Assembly (NCBI GenBank): GCA_028279885.1
Contig: JANQMX010000026.1
Coordinates: forward strand, 1 to 64,000
Length of the DNA: 64,000 bases
Direction of reading: 5' to 3'
DNA from: Rhodovibrionaceae bacterium
Lineage (GTDB): Bacteria; Pseudomonadota; Alphaproteobacteria; Kiloniellales; DSM-21159
The translations under genes and the position numbers were made by a program. The notes below the pieces were generated by a model. That model was not told the origin of the DNA and searched no databases. It saw nothing but the letters and a program-made list of their open reading frames with translations. This document shows positions 12,661-21,459 of this stretch, one piece after another; the first letter of the stretch is position 1, and each line of letters starts with the position of its first letter.

Positions 12661-14937
12661 TCAGATGGCGATGTCGCGATCTTGCGCATAAGCCCGCATG
12701 ACCGCGCGAACGCTGTGGTCGGCGCTGTGGCTCAGTTGCTCCGCAAATTGCTCCAATGGCGCCAGTTCCAAGCTGCGCACCATGTTCTTCACCGGCCCGA
12801 CCGAAGGCGGGCTCATGGACAGGCGCCTGAGACCGCAGGCGACCAGCGCCATGGCTTCCAAGGGGTTCCCCGCCATCTCACCGCAGACGGTCACCGGTAC
12901 GCCGGCAGCCTGTGCCTGCTCGGAGAGCTGACGCAGAAAGGCCAAACTGCCTGGGGACAGCGTGTCGTAGCGCCGTGCCAAACGCGGGTTGCCGCGATCG
13001 GTGGCAAAGAAGAACTGAAAGAAGTCGTTGGTTCCAAGCGACAGGAAGTCGACCTCCCGAAGCAAGGCCGGCAATTGCCAGGCAAGGCCTGGAACCTCCA
13101 GCATCGCGCCGACCTGAAGATGACGCGGTGAGGGCCTGCCGTCCTGATTGTGGACGTCCAGCTCCTTCATCAGCAGTGCCTTGGCCTGCCGGAACTCCCA
13201 GACGTCGGAGATCATCGGGAACATCACCCTGAGCTCCCGACCGGCGGCGGCGCGAAGCAGGGCCCTGATCTGCCCCCGCAACAGCGAGGGCCGGTCGAGG
13301 CCGACGCGTATCGCACGCCAGCCCATCGCCGGGTTCTCTTCCTCGTCCACCTGCCAGTAGGGCAAGGGCTTGTCGCCGCCGATATCGAGCGTCCGGAAAA
13401 CCACCGGCCGTCCTTCGGCCAGCTGATAGATACGGGCGTAGAGCGACTGCTGCGCCTCCACGTCCGGAAAGGCATGGCGCACCATGAACGGCACTTCCGT
13501 TCGGTAGAGGCCGATGCCCTCGGCCCCGACATCGGCAATCTGCGGCACGTCGACCAGCAGACCGGCATTGATGTGCAAGGAGACCTCGACCCCGTCCTTC
13601 GTCACCGAAGGCAGCTCTCGCAGGCGCTGAAACAGGGCCCTGCGCGCACTGCGAACGTCCATGGCCTGCTGGAAGTAATCACGAATGGATTGGCGCGGCC
13701 GTATCATGACCTGGCCATTGTCCGCATCGACCACGACGAAATCGCCGGCCTGTACGCGACCGAGCAGCCCCGAACAGCGGCCAACGATCGGGACGCCGAG
13801 GGCGCGCGCCACGATCGAGACATGGGAGGTGGGCGAGCCCTCCTCCAACACCACGGCCCGCAGGCTGTCCGTGTCGTAGTCGAGCAACTCGGCCGGGCCC
13901 AGGGTGCGGGCGATCACAACCGCCTCACGCGGCAGCTTGTGCTTCTGCGGCTGACTGTCGGGCTTGAGCAAATGCTGAAGCAGGCGGTCGCCGAGGTCCT
14001 TGAGATCAGCGTAACGCTCGCGAATGTAGGGGTCCTTGACCCGCTCGAAGCGAGCCTGCGTATCGGTGTTCACCCGCTGCGTCGCCGCTTCCGCCGTGAG
14101 ACCGCCTTTGATGGCCTCGCGAATCCGCTCCAGCCAACCGCGATCCTGGGCGAACATCCGATAGGCTTCGATCACCTCCTGATATTCGCCGCTGTCGGAT
14201 AGACCGCTGCCCGCCACGAGATCGTCGAGGTGGGACAGCATGTCCTGCAGCGCCTCGTCCAGCCGCTTGAGCTCCGCCGCTGTATCGTCGGCAACGACGC
14301 GGGTAATGACCAAGCCGCGCTCATGCAGCACGGCCGTGCCCATCGCCAAGCCTTCGTGCAGCACCAAGCCGGTCAGACGCGCCGGCATCGTCCGTGCGCT
14401 CTCGGTGCCCTTCTCTTCGTCGGCGGAAACAATCCCGGCAACCGAGACGATCTCAGCCAGGACCATGGCAATCGTCTCGAGCGCCTCTTCCTCTTCCTCA
14501 CTGTAGTTGCGCTGGGTCTTGTTCTGAACGGCGAGAACACCCAGCACCCGACCGGCCCGCAAGATCGGCACACCGAGCATTGACCGGTAGATTTCTTCGC
14601 CGGTCTCAGGCCGGTAGGCGAAGTTCGGGTGACCTTGGGCATCGGCCAGCCTAAGCGGACGCGCCCTGGAGGCTATGTCGCCGATAATACCCTCACCGAG
14701 GCGCAACATGGTGCTGTGCACCGCCTCGGGCTTGAGCCCCTTGGTCGCGAAGAGCTCGAGCACCTCGCCGGCACGCTGCACGTAGATGGAGCAGACTTCG
14801 GCGACCATGTCGTCGGCGACGAGGGAGGCGACGCGGTCCAGCCGCTCCTGCGTCGACCCGCCGCTGCGCATGAGGTCGCGCAGCTGCCGCATCAGCGGCC
14901 GCGCCCCTCCCCAAGTCCCGCTCTGGGCGCTGCTCAT
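12661..14937 (-). CDS. ptsP: Phosphoenolpyruvate-protein phosphotransferase PtsP (enzyme I Ntr)
   Basis: First enzyme of the nitrogen-related phosphotransferase system; it passes phosphate from PEP to NPr, which feeds EIIA-Ntr signalling. The 758-residue protein has an N-terminal GAF domain (about 20-160) that in homologues senses glutamine or 2-oxoglutarate, then the EI N-domain, the phosphohistidine swivel domain with SPTSHVSIVARALGVP (the His is the phosphoacceptor), and the PEP-binding TIM barrel containing GLYRTEVPFM and SLGTNDFFQF. The GAF domain separates it from sugar-PTS enzyme I. It lies 38 bases downstream of lysC; lysC-ptsP is a common alphaproteobacterial pair. Confidence 0.95.
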   Translation of the reverse strand: MSSAQSGTWGGARPLMRQLRDLMRSGGSTQERLDRVASLVADDMVAEVCSIYVQRAGEVLELFATKGLKPEAVHSTMLRLGEGIIGDIASRARPLRLADAQGHPNFAYRPETGEEIYRSMLGVPILRAGRVLGVLAVQNKTQRNYSEEEEEALETIAMVLAEIVSVAGIVSADEEKGTESARTMPARLTGLVLHEGLAMGTAVLHERGLVITRVVADDTAAELKRLDEALQDMLSHLDDLVAGSGLSDSGEYQEVIEAYRMFAQDRGWLERIREAIKGGLTAEAATQRVNTDTQARFERVKDPYIRERYADLKDLGDRLLQHLLKPDSQPQKHKLPREAVVIARTLGPAELLDYDTDSLRAVVLEEGSPTSHVSIVARALGVPIVGRCSGLLGRVQAGDFVVVDADNGQVMIRPRQSIRDYFQQAMDVRSARRALFQRLRELPSVTKDGVEVSLHINAGLLVDVPQIADVGAEGIGLYRTEVPFMVRHAFPDVEAQQSLYARIYQLAEGRPVVFRTLDIGGDKPLPYWQVDEEENPAMGWRAIRVGLDRPSLLRGQIRALLRAAAGRELRVMFPMISDVWEFRQAKALLMKELDVHNQDGRPSPRHLQVGAMLEVPGLAWQLPALLREVDFLSLGTNDFFQFFFATDRGNPRLARRYDTLSPGSLAFLRQLSEQAQAAGVPVTVCGEMAGNPLEAMALVACGLRRLSMSPPSVGPVKNMVRSLELAPLEQFAEQLSHSADHSVRAVMRAYAQDRDIAI

Positions 14938-14975
14938 GGCGCGCCCCTTGGCCTCAGGGTCACAGCGAGCATCGG

Positions 14976-16202
14976 CTACGCGGAGTCCAGTCCGTAAGCG
15001 GTGTGCAGGCTGCGCAGAGCCAGCTCGGCATACTCGGCGGCGATCAAGACACTGACCTTGATCTCCGAGGTGGAGATGACCTGTATATTGATGCCCTTCT
15101 CAGCCAAAGCCTGGAACATGCGCTGGGCGACACCGGCATGGCTGCGCATGCCGACGCCGATGACCGACACCTTGACGACATTGGGGTCCGCCTTGAGCTC
15201 ACGATAGGCGAGCTGCTCGCGGTTCTTCTCCAAGACAGAGATCGTTCGCTGCAGGTCGGCATTGCCGACGGTGAAGGTCATGTCGGTGTGGCCGTTCTCT
15301 GCCGAGATGTTCTGGACAATCATATCCACGTTCACGGCCGCGTCGGCCAGCGGGCCGAAGATGGCGGCGGCAACACCGGGACGGTCCGGCACCGACTGCA
15401 GTGTGATCTTGGCTTCGTCGCGGCTGTAGGTCACGCCGCTCACCAGGGCTTGCTCCACGATCTCGTCCTCATCGACCACCAACGTCCCGGGCTTGTCTTC
15501 GAAAGAAGACAGCACCTGAACGCGGACACGGTGTTTCATGGCCATCTCGACCGAGCGCGTTTGCAGGACCTTCGCGCCCTGGGAGGCCATCTCCAGCATT
15601 TCCTCGTAGGTTATGCGATCGAGCTTGCGGGCGCGAGGCACGATGCGGGGGTCGCTGGTGTAAACGCCCTCTACGTCCGTGTAGATGTCGCAGCGCTCCG
15701 CCTCCAGGGCCGAGGCAAGCGCCACGGCGGAGGTGTCCGAGCCGCCGCGCCCCAAGGTTGTAATGCGCTGACGCCCTTTCTCCAAGCCTTGGAATCCTGC
15801 CAGCACGGCCACCTGGCGTTCTTCCTCAAAGCGGCGGCGGATCTCGTCTACGTCGATCCTCTGAATGCGGGCCGAGCCATGGGCGTCGTCGGTCACCACG
15901 GGGATCTGCCAGCCGAGCCAAGAGCGGGCCGGAACTCCGAGGTTCTGCAAGGCGATGGCCAGCAGGCCGCTGGTCACCTGCTCACCGGACGACACGATCG
16001 TGTCGTACTCGCGCAGGTCCGCCAGCGGCGCAATGTCGCTGACATAGTCGATCAGCTGATTGGTCACGCCGCTCATCGCCGAGACGATGACCGCGATATC
16101 GGCGCCATCATCGTGGGCACGCTTGACGGTTTGCGCGACATTTCGAATGCGCGCCAAGTCGGCAACCGAGGTGCCGCCAAATTTCATCACGAGGCAGGGC
16201 AT
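14976..16202 (-). CDS. lysC: Aspartate kinase
   Basis: Phosphorylates aspartate, the committed step to lysine, threonine, methionine and diaminopimelate. The 408-residue protein starts with the kinase signature MKFGGTSVAD and has the kinase domain (about 1-240), including GRGGSDTSAVALA, followed by two ACT domains (about 265-400) typical of the feedback-regulated alpha2beta2 or homodimeric class. The in-frame internal start usually used for a beta subunit was not assessed. It is divergent from ubiG across 135 bases. Confidence 0.96.
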   Translation of the reverse strand: MPCLVMKFGGTSVADLARIRNVAQTVKRAHDDGADIAVIVSAMSGVTNQLIDYVSDIAPLADLREYDTIVSSGEQVTSGLLAIALQNLGVPARSWLGWQIPVVTDDAHGSARIQRIDVDEIRRRFEEERQVAVLAGFQGLEKGRQRITTLGRGGSDTSAVALASALEAERCDIYTDVEGVYTSDPRIVPRARKLDRITYEEMLEMASQGAKVLQTRSVEMAMKHRVRVQVLSSFEDKPGTLVVDEDEIVEQALVSGVTYSRDEAKITLQSVPDRPGVAAAIFGPLADAAVNVDMIVQNISAENGHTDMTFTVGNADLQRTISVLEKNREQLAYRELKADPNVVKVSVIGVGMRSHAGVAQRMFQALAEKGINIQVISTSEIKVSVLIAAEYAELALRSLHTAYGLDSA

Positions 16203-16337
16203 CGTTCAGCGGATGAGGTGCTTGCACAAAGTGTACGCCAGAGCCGTCAAGGGCTTGCGACCCACGCGCGCCAATCCATACTTAAGCACCTGAGAACAAA
16301 CAAGCTGAACCAGAGCCGCAAGGGGCTAACGGGGTCA

Positions 16338-17081
16338 ATGGGCAAGCTTTCAACGGTCGATCAGGGTGAAATCGACAAGTTTTCCGCCATGGCTGACGAC
16401 TGGTGGGACCCTGACGGCAAGTTCAAGCCGCTGCACCAGCTCAACGAAACGCGCCTCAAGTTCATCCGTCAGCGGAGCTGTCGTCATTTCGGCAGGGACG
16501 ACGATAGGCTGGATCCCTTCGACGGGCTGAGCGTGCTCGATGTCGGTTGCGGCGGTGGCCTCATCAGTGAGCCGATGGCACGCCTCGGCGGTGCCGTCAC
16601 CGGCCTCGACGCCGCCCCCGCCAATATCGAGGTGGCGCGCCTGCACGCGGCAGCCAGCGGGCTGACGATCGACTATCGCTGCGCCACCGCCGAGGACGAA
16701 GCGGAGGCGGGCCGGCAATACGATCTGGTCCTCGCACTTGAGATCATCGAACACGTGGCGGACGTCGGCACCTTCCTCTCGAGCCTGGGGCGGGTGGTAC
16801 GGCCGGGTGGCGCGCTCTTTCTCTCGACCCTCAACCGCACCACCAAAGCCTTTCTATTGGCTATCGTGGGGGCCGAATACCTGCTGCGCTGGCTGCCCCG
16901 CGGAACCCACGACTGGCAGCGCTTCGTCAAGCCTTCGGAGCTGACACGGCCCTTGCGGCAAAACGGCTTGAAGGTGGGTGCTTTGAGCGGCCTGGTGTAC
17001 AACCCGCTCGCGGATCGCTGGCATCTGGACGAACGCGATCTGGACGTGAACTACATCCTCTTCGCCGCCAAGGACGGTTAG
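16338..17081 (+). CDS. ubiG: Ubiquinone biosynthesis O-methyltransferase UbiG
   Basis: SAM-dependent methyltransferase that carries out both O-methylations in ubiquinone synthesis. The 247-residue protein starts MGKLSTVDQGEIDKFSAMA; the open frame continues upstream to 15003 but that part is the antisense of lysC, so the ATG at 16338 is chosen. It has FSAMADDWWDPDGKFKPLH, a UbiG hallmark, and SAM motif I LDVGCGGGLISEPMA, followed by LEIIEHVADV. It is divergent from lysC, which is a common pairing in this class. Its stop codon overlaps that of the DUF1178 gene in a shared TTAG. Confidence 0.96.
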   Translation: MGKLSTVDQGEIDKFSAMADDWWDPDGKFKPLHQLNETRLKFIRQRSCRHFGRDDDRLDPFDGLSVLDVGCGGGLISEPMARLGGAVTGLDAAPANIEVARLHAAASGLTIDYRCATAEDEAEAGRQYDLVLALEIIEHVADVGTFLSSLGRVVRPGGALFLSTLNRTTKAFLLAIVGAEYLLRWLPRGTHDWQRFVKPSELTRPLRQNGLKVGALSGLVYNPLADRWHLDERDLDVNYILFAAKDG

Positions 17082-17503
17082 GCGTCCTCGCGCGGCAGCC
17101 AGGGAATCCGCGACACCTCTATCCCCTCGTCGGCCAACTCAGCCGACTCCTTCTCGGTCGACTCGCCGTAAATGCCGCGCGCATCCGCTTCGCCATAGTG
17201 GATCTTCCGCGCTTCCTCGGCGAACTGCTCGCCGACGTAGTCGCAGTTCTTCTCGACCTGATCGCGCAGCTCACGAAGGGCTTGCTTGAGCTGGAGTGCC
17301 TCCGGCGGCGGCGAAACCGCGACGGACTTGCCGCTCTCTCCCTTGCCGATGCGCGGCGCCATGATCGCCTTGGAAACCTTGACGCTGCCGCAGATCGGGC
17401 AGGCCACGTCGCCGCCCTGGAGCTGCTCATCGCAAGCCGCGCTGTCGGCGAACCAGCCTTCGAACTCGTGTTCCTTGTTGCAGCGCAACTGGTACTTGAT
17501 CAT
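17078..17503 (-). CDS. DUF1178 family protein
   Basis: Small protein of 141 residues with the DUF1178 pattern: start MIKYQLRCNKEHEFEGWF, then a CPICGS pair. With C8 this gives a rubredoxin-like cysteine arrangement suggesting a metal-binding N-terminus, though only the sequence pattern supports that. The function of the family is not established. The chosen ATG at 17503 gives the family N-terminus; a longer frame to 17620 would overlap the divergent methyltransferase gene. It converges with ubiG through a TTAG stop overlap and sits 34 bases from the start of the methyltransferase at 17538. Confidence 0.88.
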   Translation of the reverse strand: MIKYQLRCNKEHEFEGWFADSAACDEQLQGGDVACPICGSVKVSKAIMAPRIGKGESGKSVAVSPPPEALQLKQALRELRDQVEKNCDYVGEQFAEEARKIHYGEADARGIYGESTEKESAELADEGIEVSRIPWLPREDA

Positions 17504-17537
17504 TTTAAGTCCATGACTCCGCTGAGACTCTAGAAAA

Positions 17538-18068
17538 ATGGCGCCTCCCGACAGCCACGGCAAGGCCCCGCCATCCCCTTGGATCGAGCGTTTCGCCCCC
17601 CTTGTGCCTGCTGGAGGCACGGTTTTGGACGTGGCCTGCGGCAGCGGGCGCCATAGTGAGCTCTTTCTTGGCCGCGGCTATCACGTGGTGGCGGTCGACC
17701 GGGATGTTTCGCGTCTACACCCTCGGCCCAGCCTGGAGATCATCGAGGCCGACCTGGAACAGGGAAACTCACTGCCCATAGCCGATCGCCGGTTCGATGC
17801 GGTGGTGGTCACCAACTATCTCTATCGCCCGCTTCTGCCGGCGCTCATAGAGGCGGTGGCGCCGCAAGGCTTGCTGCTTTACGAGACCTTCGCACTCGGC
17901 AACGAGCGCTTTGGCAAACCGAGCAATCCGAACTTTCTGCTCAAGCCCGGCGAGTTGCTGGACGCGGTGCATGGCCAGCTCCGGGTGCTGGCATACGAAG
18001 ACCTCAAGGTCGAACAGCCGAACCCCGCAGCCGTCCAGCGCATCGCCGCGTGCCGCGAGACTTCTTAG
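17538..18068 (+). CDS. Class I SAM-dependent methyltransferase, substrate unknown
   Basis: A 176-residue protein with a single Rossmann-like methyltransferase domain. Motif I is VLDVACGSGRHSELF, followed by the acidic ribose-binding end of strand two (VVAVDRD) and motif IV-like VVVTNYLYRPLLP. The gene is short for the fold and resembles TehB-type and other small-molecule methyltransferases, but no motif fixes the substrate. It is divergent from DUF1178 and converges with the nitrilase gene through a 4-base TTAG overlap. The tight packing suggests a conserved local cluster. Confidence 0.8.
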   Translation: MAPPDSHGKAPPSPWIERFAPLVPAGGTVLDVACGSGRHSELFLGRGYHVVAVDRDVSRLHPRPSLEIIEADLEQGNSLPIADRRFDAVVVTNYLYRPLLPALIEAVAPQGLLLYETFALGNERFGKPSNPNFLLKPGELLDAVHGQLRVLAYEDLKVEQPNPAAVQRIAACRETS

Positions 18069-18901
18069 GTCGCCGGCAAGACCTCTTCCGTAGGCGCATC
18101 GAGCTGCCAGGCCGGCACCATGGAGCGGGCTTCGGCAACCCGCGCCGGCTCGATGTCGGCCAGGATGATGCCCGGCGCCTCATCGGCCTCTGCCAGCACC
18201 TCGCCCCAGGGCCCGATGATCAGGGAGTGGCCATAGGTTTCGCGGCCGCCGTCGTGATCGCCGCACTGGGCGGCTGCGAAAACGTAGCAACCGGTCTCAA
18301 CGGCGCGGGCGCGCAGCAGCGTGTGCCAATGCGCTCGCCCTGTCACGCGGGTGAAGGCAGAGGGCACCGTCAGGAAATCCGCCCCCGCCTGCGCCAGCGC
18401 GCGATAGAGCTGCGGGAACCGAAGGTCATAGCAGATCGTCAGACCCAACTTGCCCCAAGGCAGCGGCACGATCGGTGCGCCCTCGCCGCGCTGGAAGGTC
18501 GCCGACTCGCGGTAGACCTGACCGTCCGGCACGTTCACATCGAACATGTGGATCTTGTCATAGCGCGCTGCGAGAGAGCCATCGGGCGCGAAGAGATAGC
18601 TCCGGTTGGCCGCCGCCTCCTCGCTGAGGCGAATGGTGAGCGAGCCGATCGAAAGCCAAACCCCCAGCTTCGCCGCCAGAGCCGCAAATGCGGGGACAGC
18701 CGGATGGCTCGCCTCAGGATGGGCCTTCGCGAGGGTCGCCTCGCGTCCCCGCACGATCATGGTGGTGTTCTCTGGCGTCAGGATGAGCTTGGCACCTGCC
18801 CCGGCCGCATCGACGATCAGCCGCGAGGCCTGGGCAATGTTCTCCTCCAGGTCAGTGGAGGCGTTGACCTGGATGCAGGCGGCCTTGAAGGCACCGCTCA
18901 C
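18065..18901 (-). CDS. Carbon-nitrogen hydrolase (nitrilase superfamily, Nit1/Nit2-like)
   Basis: Amidase-type hydrolase of 278 residues with the full catalytic triad E44 (TPEN), K116 (YDKIHMFD) and C157 (TICYDLRFP). The HMFDV and YDLRFP segments are characteristic of the Nit1/Nit2 branch (omega-amidase or deaminated-glutathione amidase), which cleans up 2-oxoglutaramate or damaged glutathione. The exact substrate cannot be fixed. Its GTG start overlaps the grxC stop in a GTGA at 18898-18901. Co-translation with a glutaredoxin makes a glutathione-repair role attractive, but this is inference. Confidence 0.92.
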   Translation of the reverse strand: MSGAFKAACIQVNASTDLEENIAQASRLIVDAAGAGAKLILTPENTTMIVRGREATLAKAHPEASHPAVPAFAALAAKLGVWLSIGSLTIRLSEEAAANRSYLFAPDGSLAARYDKIHMFDVNVPDGQVYRESATFQRGEGAPIVPLPWGKLGLTICYDLRFPQLYRALAQAGADFLTVPSAFTRVTGRAHWHTLLRARAVETGCYVFAAAQCGDHDGGRETYGHSLIIGPWGEVLAEADEAPGIILADIEPARVAEARSMVPAWQLDAPTEEVLPAT

Positions 18902-19164
18902 GCCGATGCCTGCTGCAGTCGCGCGTCGAGCTGACCGGCGGCATCGAGAGCATAGAGGTCGTCGCAGCCTCCGATGTGCTCGTCATCGATGAAGATCTGC
19001 GGGACGCTGGTCCGCCCCCCGGCCCGTTGGATCATTTCCCGCTTGCGCCCGGCGTTCATCGTGACCTCGATTTCCTCGAAGTCGACGCCCTTCTGCTTCA
19101 GCAGCTTCTTGGCCTGGTAACAGAAGCCGCAGAGCATCGAACTGTAGATCTCAACCTTCGGCAT
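18898..19164 (-). CDS. grxC: Glutaredoxin 3
   Basis: Small glutathione-dependent dithiol oxidoreductase of 88 residues. It has the active-site pair C12-G-F-C15, the cis-Pro loop TSVPQIFI and the GGCDDL glutathione-binding segment, all in the expected spacing for GrxC. The canonical active site is CPYC; CGFC is a less common variant. It is the first gene of a coupled pair with the nitrilase-family hydrolase and lies 100 bases downstream of comF on the same strand. Confidence 0.95.
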   Translation of the reverse strand: MPKVEIYSSMLCGFCYQAKKLLKQKGVDFEEIEVTMNAGRKREMIQRAGGRTSVPQIFIDDEHIGGCDDLYALDAAGQLDARLQQASA

Positions 19165-19264
19165 CTCGGCCCTCGTTTCGTTTCCTGCGGGTCAGTCTCG
19201 ATCGCAGCATATGGGTGCGCTGCCCCGCGAAATCCAACATAACAGTCATCCGGCGACGGCAGGT

Positions 19265-20032
19265 TTACGCCAGCACGACCCGCGCCGCGGTCAACAGAAA
19301 CACCTGCTCGGCGCCGCTGCGCTTGAGCACGGCGGCACAGGCGTTTGCGGTTGCGCCGCTGGTCATGACGTCGTCAACCAGCAAGACCCGCCGGCCCGCC
19401 ACGTCGTCACGATGATGCGGCGCGACGGCGAAAGCACCAGCGACGTTGCGCGTCCGCCCTTCCCGCCCGAGCTGGCCTTGCGGCGGCGTGTTGCGGCGGC
19501 GCGTCAACAAGTCAGGAAGAAACGGGCGCCCCGCTTCGGCCGCGAGTTGCTTGGCCAGCAGCGCCGACTGATTATAGCGACGCCGAAGCAAGCGCCAGCG
19601 ATGCAGTGGCACCGGCGCGACGAGATCAGCACCGGCGAGAAGCTCTCCTCCGGCACGCGCCATGAAACGGACCAGAACCGGCGCCAGCTCGGCCTTGTCG
19701 GCATGCTTGAAGCGGAGCAGCAGCGGCTTGGACGCCTCGTTGTAGCGCATCGCCGCCCGAGCACGGTCGAAGCGCGGCGGCGAGGCTTCGCAGCCGGCAC
19801 AGACCGCAGCCTCCCCAACCTCGTACTCGAAGGGATAGCCACAGCTTGCGCAATAGGGCTTGGTGATGAAATCGAGACCGCTCCAGCATTCGGCGCAGAC
19901 GCTGGACGCTTCGGCCACAAGGTCGCCGCAGGCCAGGCAGCGCGGCGGCAGCAAGAGATCGACGGCCAGCCGGCCCGCCGCCCTGGCGCCGGCCAACACC
20001 GCGTCGATGCGCTGATCTCTGTCCTGCAGCAA
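19265..20032 (-). CDS. comF: ComF-family phosphoribosyltransferase-like protein
   Basis: Predicted 255-residue ComF protein, linked to DNA uptake in competent bacteria but widespread with unclear function elsewhere. The N-terminal zinc-finger-like part holds CLACGD, CAEC, CASCGYPF and CAGC pairs, followed by a PRTase fold with the PRPP loop VLLVDDVMTSGATANA. The TTG start at 20032 is chosen because GGGGAGG lies just upstream and the protein then has the usual family length; the open frame to 20302 is antisense to the divergent methyltransferase. It is divergent from that gene across 39 bases. Confidence 0.88.
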   Translation of the reverse strand: MLQDRDQRIDAVLAGARAAGRLAVDLLLPPRCLACGDLVAEASSVCAECWSGLDFITKPYCASCGYPFEYEVGEAAVCAGCEASPPRFDRARAAMRYNEASKPLLLRFKHADKAELAPVLVRFMARAGGELLAGADLVAPVPLHRWRLLRRRYNQSALLAKQLAAEAGRPFLPDLLTRRRNTPPQGQLGREGRTRNVAGAFAVAPHHRDDVAGRRVLLVDDVMTSGATANACAAVLKRSGAEQVFLLTAARVVLA

Positions 20033-20071
20033 GACGTTGCCTCCCCTGGCCCACCGGCCATATTGGCCAGT

Positions 20072-21016
20072 ATGTCCGACTTTGCACCGATTTTCGACCG
20101 CCAGGCACACCGCCGGAACCGGGAGCGTGCCGCAGCGCAGTGGGACTCGCACGACTTCCTTCATCGGGAAGTCACCGCGCGCCTGCACGATCGCCTGGGC
20201 GACATCCGGCGGCAGTTTCCCCGAGTGCTCGATCTCTCCTGCCGAACGGGTGAGATGGCCGAGGCCTTGCGCCGTGAGGCGGGCGCCGATTGGCTGGTGC
20301 AATGCGACCTGTCGGAGCGCATGACCCGGCAGGCCGGAAAGAACGGCCCGGCCGCGGTCGCGAGCGCGGACACCCTGCCCTTTGCGCCGCAGAGCTTCGA
20401 CCTAGTCCTCTCTTGCCTGGATCTCCATTGGATAGACGACCTTCCGGGAGCTCTGATCCAGATTCGCCAGTGCCTGAAGCCGGACGGTCTGTTTCTCGCC
20501 GCCCTGTTCGGCGGTGACAGCTTGCACGAGTTGCGTGCCAGCCTGACCGAGGCCGAGACAGAGGTCCGAGGCGGCAGCCATCTCCGCGTCTCGCCAATGA
20601 CAGACGTGCGCGATGCCGGCGCTCTCCTGCAGCGCGCAGGTTTTGCTCTACCGGTGGCTGATCTCGACAGCATCACGGTGACCTACGAGAACAGCCTCAA
20701 GCTGCTCCACGATCTGCGGGGCATGGGCGAAACCAGCGCATTGCAGCAGCGGTCGCGTAGCCTCTCCCCCCGAGCCCTCTTTCCGGCCCTGGAAGGCAGC
20801 TACCGCACGCGCCATGCGCTTGCCGACGGGCGCCTGCCGGCCACCTTCCAGGTCATCTTCATGACCGCTTGGGCGCCACACGAAAGCCAGCAGAAACCGC
20901 TACGGCCAGGCAGTGCCGGCCACCGCCTCGCCGAGGCCTTGGACACCGATGAACAGCCGGCGGGAGACAAGGTCTTGGGGCCTGCCGCCAAGCCCGCCGG
21001 TCAGAGCAAGTCTTGA
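20072..21016 (+). CDS. NDUFAF5/BioC-like SAM-dependent methyltransferase
   Basis: A 314-residue Rossmann-fold protein. The N-terminus IFDRQAHRRNRERAA resembles the start of NDUFAF5 (C20orf7), the mitochondrial complex I assembly factor, and its bacterial homologues, often annotated BioC-like. Motif I is modified to LDLSCRTGEMAEAL, followed by DLHWIDDLPGALIQI and GGDSLHELRASL, both typical of the NDUFAF5 branch. In mitochondria NDUFAF5 hydroxylates an arginine of a complex I subunit; a similar role here is inferred from family membership. It is divergent from comF and overlaps the end of mutT by 16 bases. The ATG at 20072 is chosen; frame upstream of it is comF antisense. Confidence 0.85.
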   Translation: MSDFAPIFDRQAHRRNRERAAAQWDSHDFLHREVTARLHDRLGDIRRQFPRVLDLSCRTGEMAEALRREAGADWLVQCDLSERMTRQAGKNGPAAVASADTLPFAPQSFDLVLSCLDLHWIDDLPGALIQIRQCLKPDGLFLAALFGGDSLHELRASLTEAETEVRGGSHLRVSPMTDVRDAGALLQRAGFALPVADLDSITVTYENSLKLLHDLRGMGETSALQQRSRSLSPRALFPALEGSYRTRHALADGRLPATFQVIFMTAWAPHESQQKPLRPGSAGHRLAEALDTDEQPAGDKVLGPAAKPAGQSKS

Positions 21017-21459
21017 AGCTGCGCAATCAGCGGCTCGTCGGCCGGCGGCATGGGGTAGTCGCGCAGCCGTGCCGGCCGCACCCAGCGAAGCGCCTGACCT
21101 TCTCGGCTCTCCGGATTGCCGCGCCAAACCCGGCAGGCGTAGAGCGGCATCAGCAGGTGGAACGCGTCGTAGGCGTGGGATGCAAAGGCGATCGGTGCCA
21201 GGCAGCTGCCCTTGGTGTCGATGCCCAGCTCTTCCTGCAGCTCACGGATGAGGGCCTGCTCCGGCGTCTCACCCGCTTGAACCTTGCCGCCTGGAAACTC
21301 CCATAGCCCCGCCATGGACTTGCCCTCAGGGCGCTGGGCGAGCAGCACGCGCCCATCCGCATCGATCAAGGCCACGGCTGCCACCAGCAGGATAGGGAGA
21401 CCGGGCGCCGCCTCGCGCACCTCGGCCTGCCAGCAGCCGCGGTCAGGCTCCATCGTCAT
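21001..21459 (-). CDS. mutT: Nudix hydrolase, MutT-like 8-oxo-dGTP diphosphatase
   Basis: A 152-residue Nudix protein that should hydrolyse 8-oxo-dGTP and so prevent A-to-C transversions. The Nudix box fits the consensus: GGKVQAGETPEQALIRELQE followed by ELGID. LLAQRPEGKSMAGLWEFPGG upstream of it is the usual MutT segment. Its ATG overlaps the argJ stop by one base (TGATG), so translation is probably coupled; argJ-mutT is a common pair in this class. The end overlaps the convergent methyltransferase gene by 16 bases. Confidence 0.92.
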   Translation of the reverse strand: MTMEPDRGCWQAEVREAAPGLPILLVAAVALIDADGRVLLAQRPEGKSMAGLWEFPGGKVQAGETPEQALIRELQEELGIDTKGSCLAPIAFASHAYDAFHLLMPLYACRVWRGNPESREGQALRWVRPARLRDYPMPPADEPLIAQLQDLL

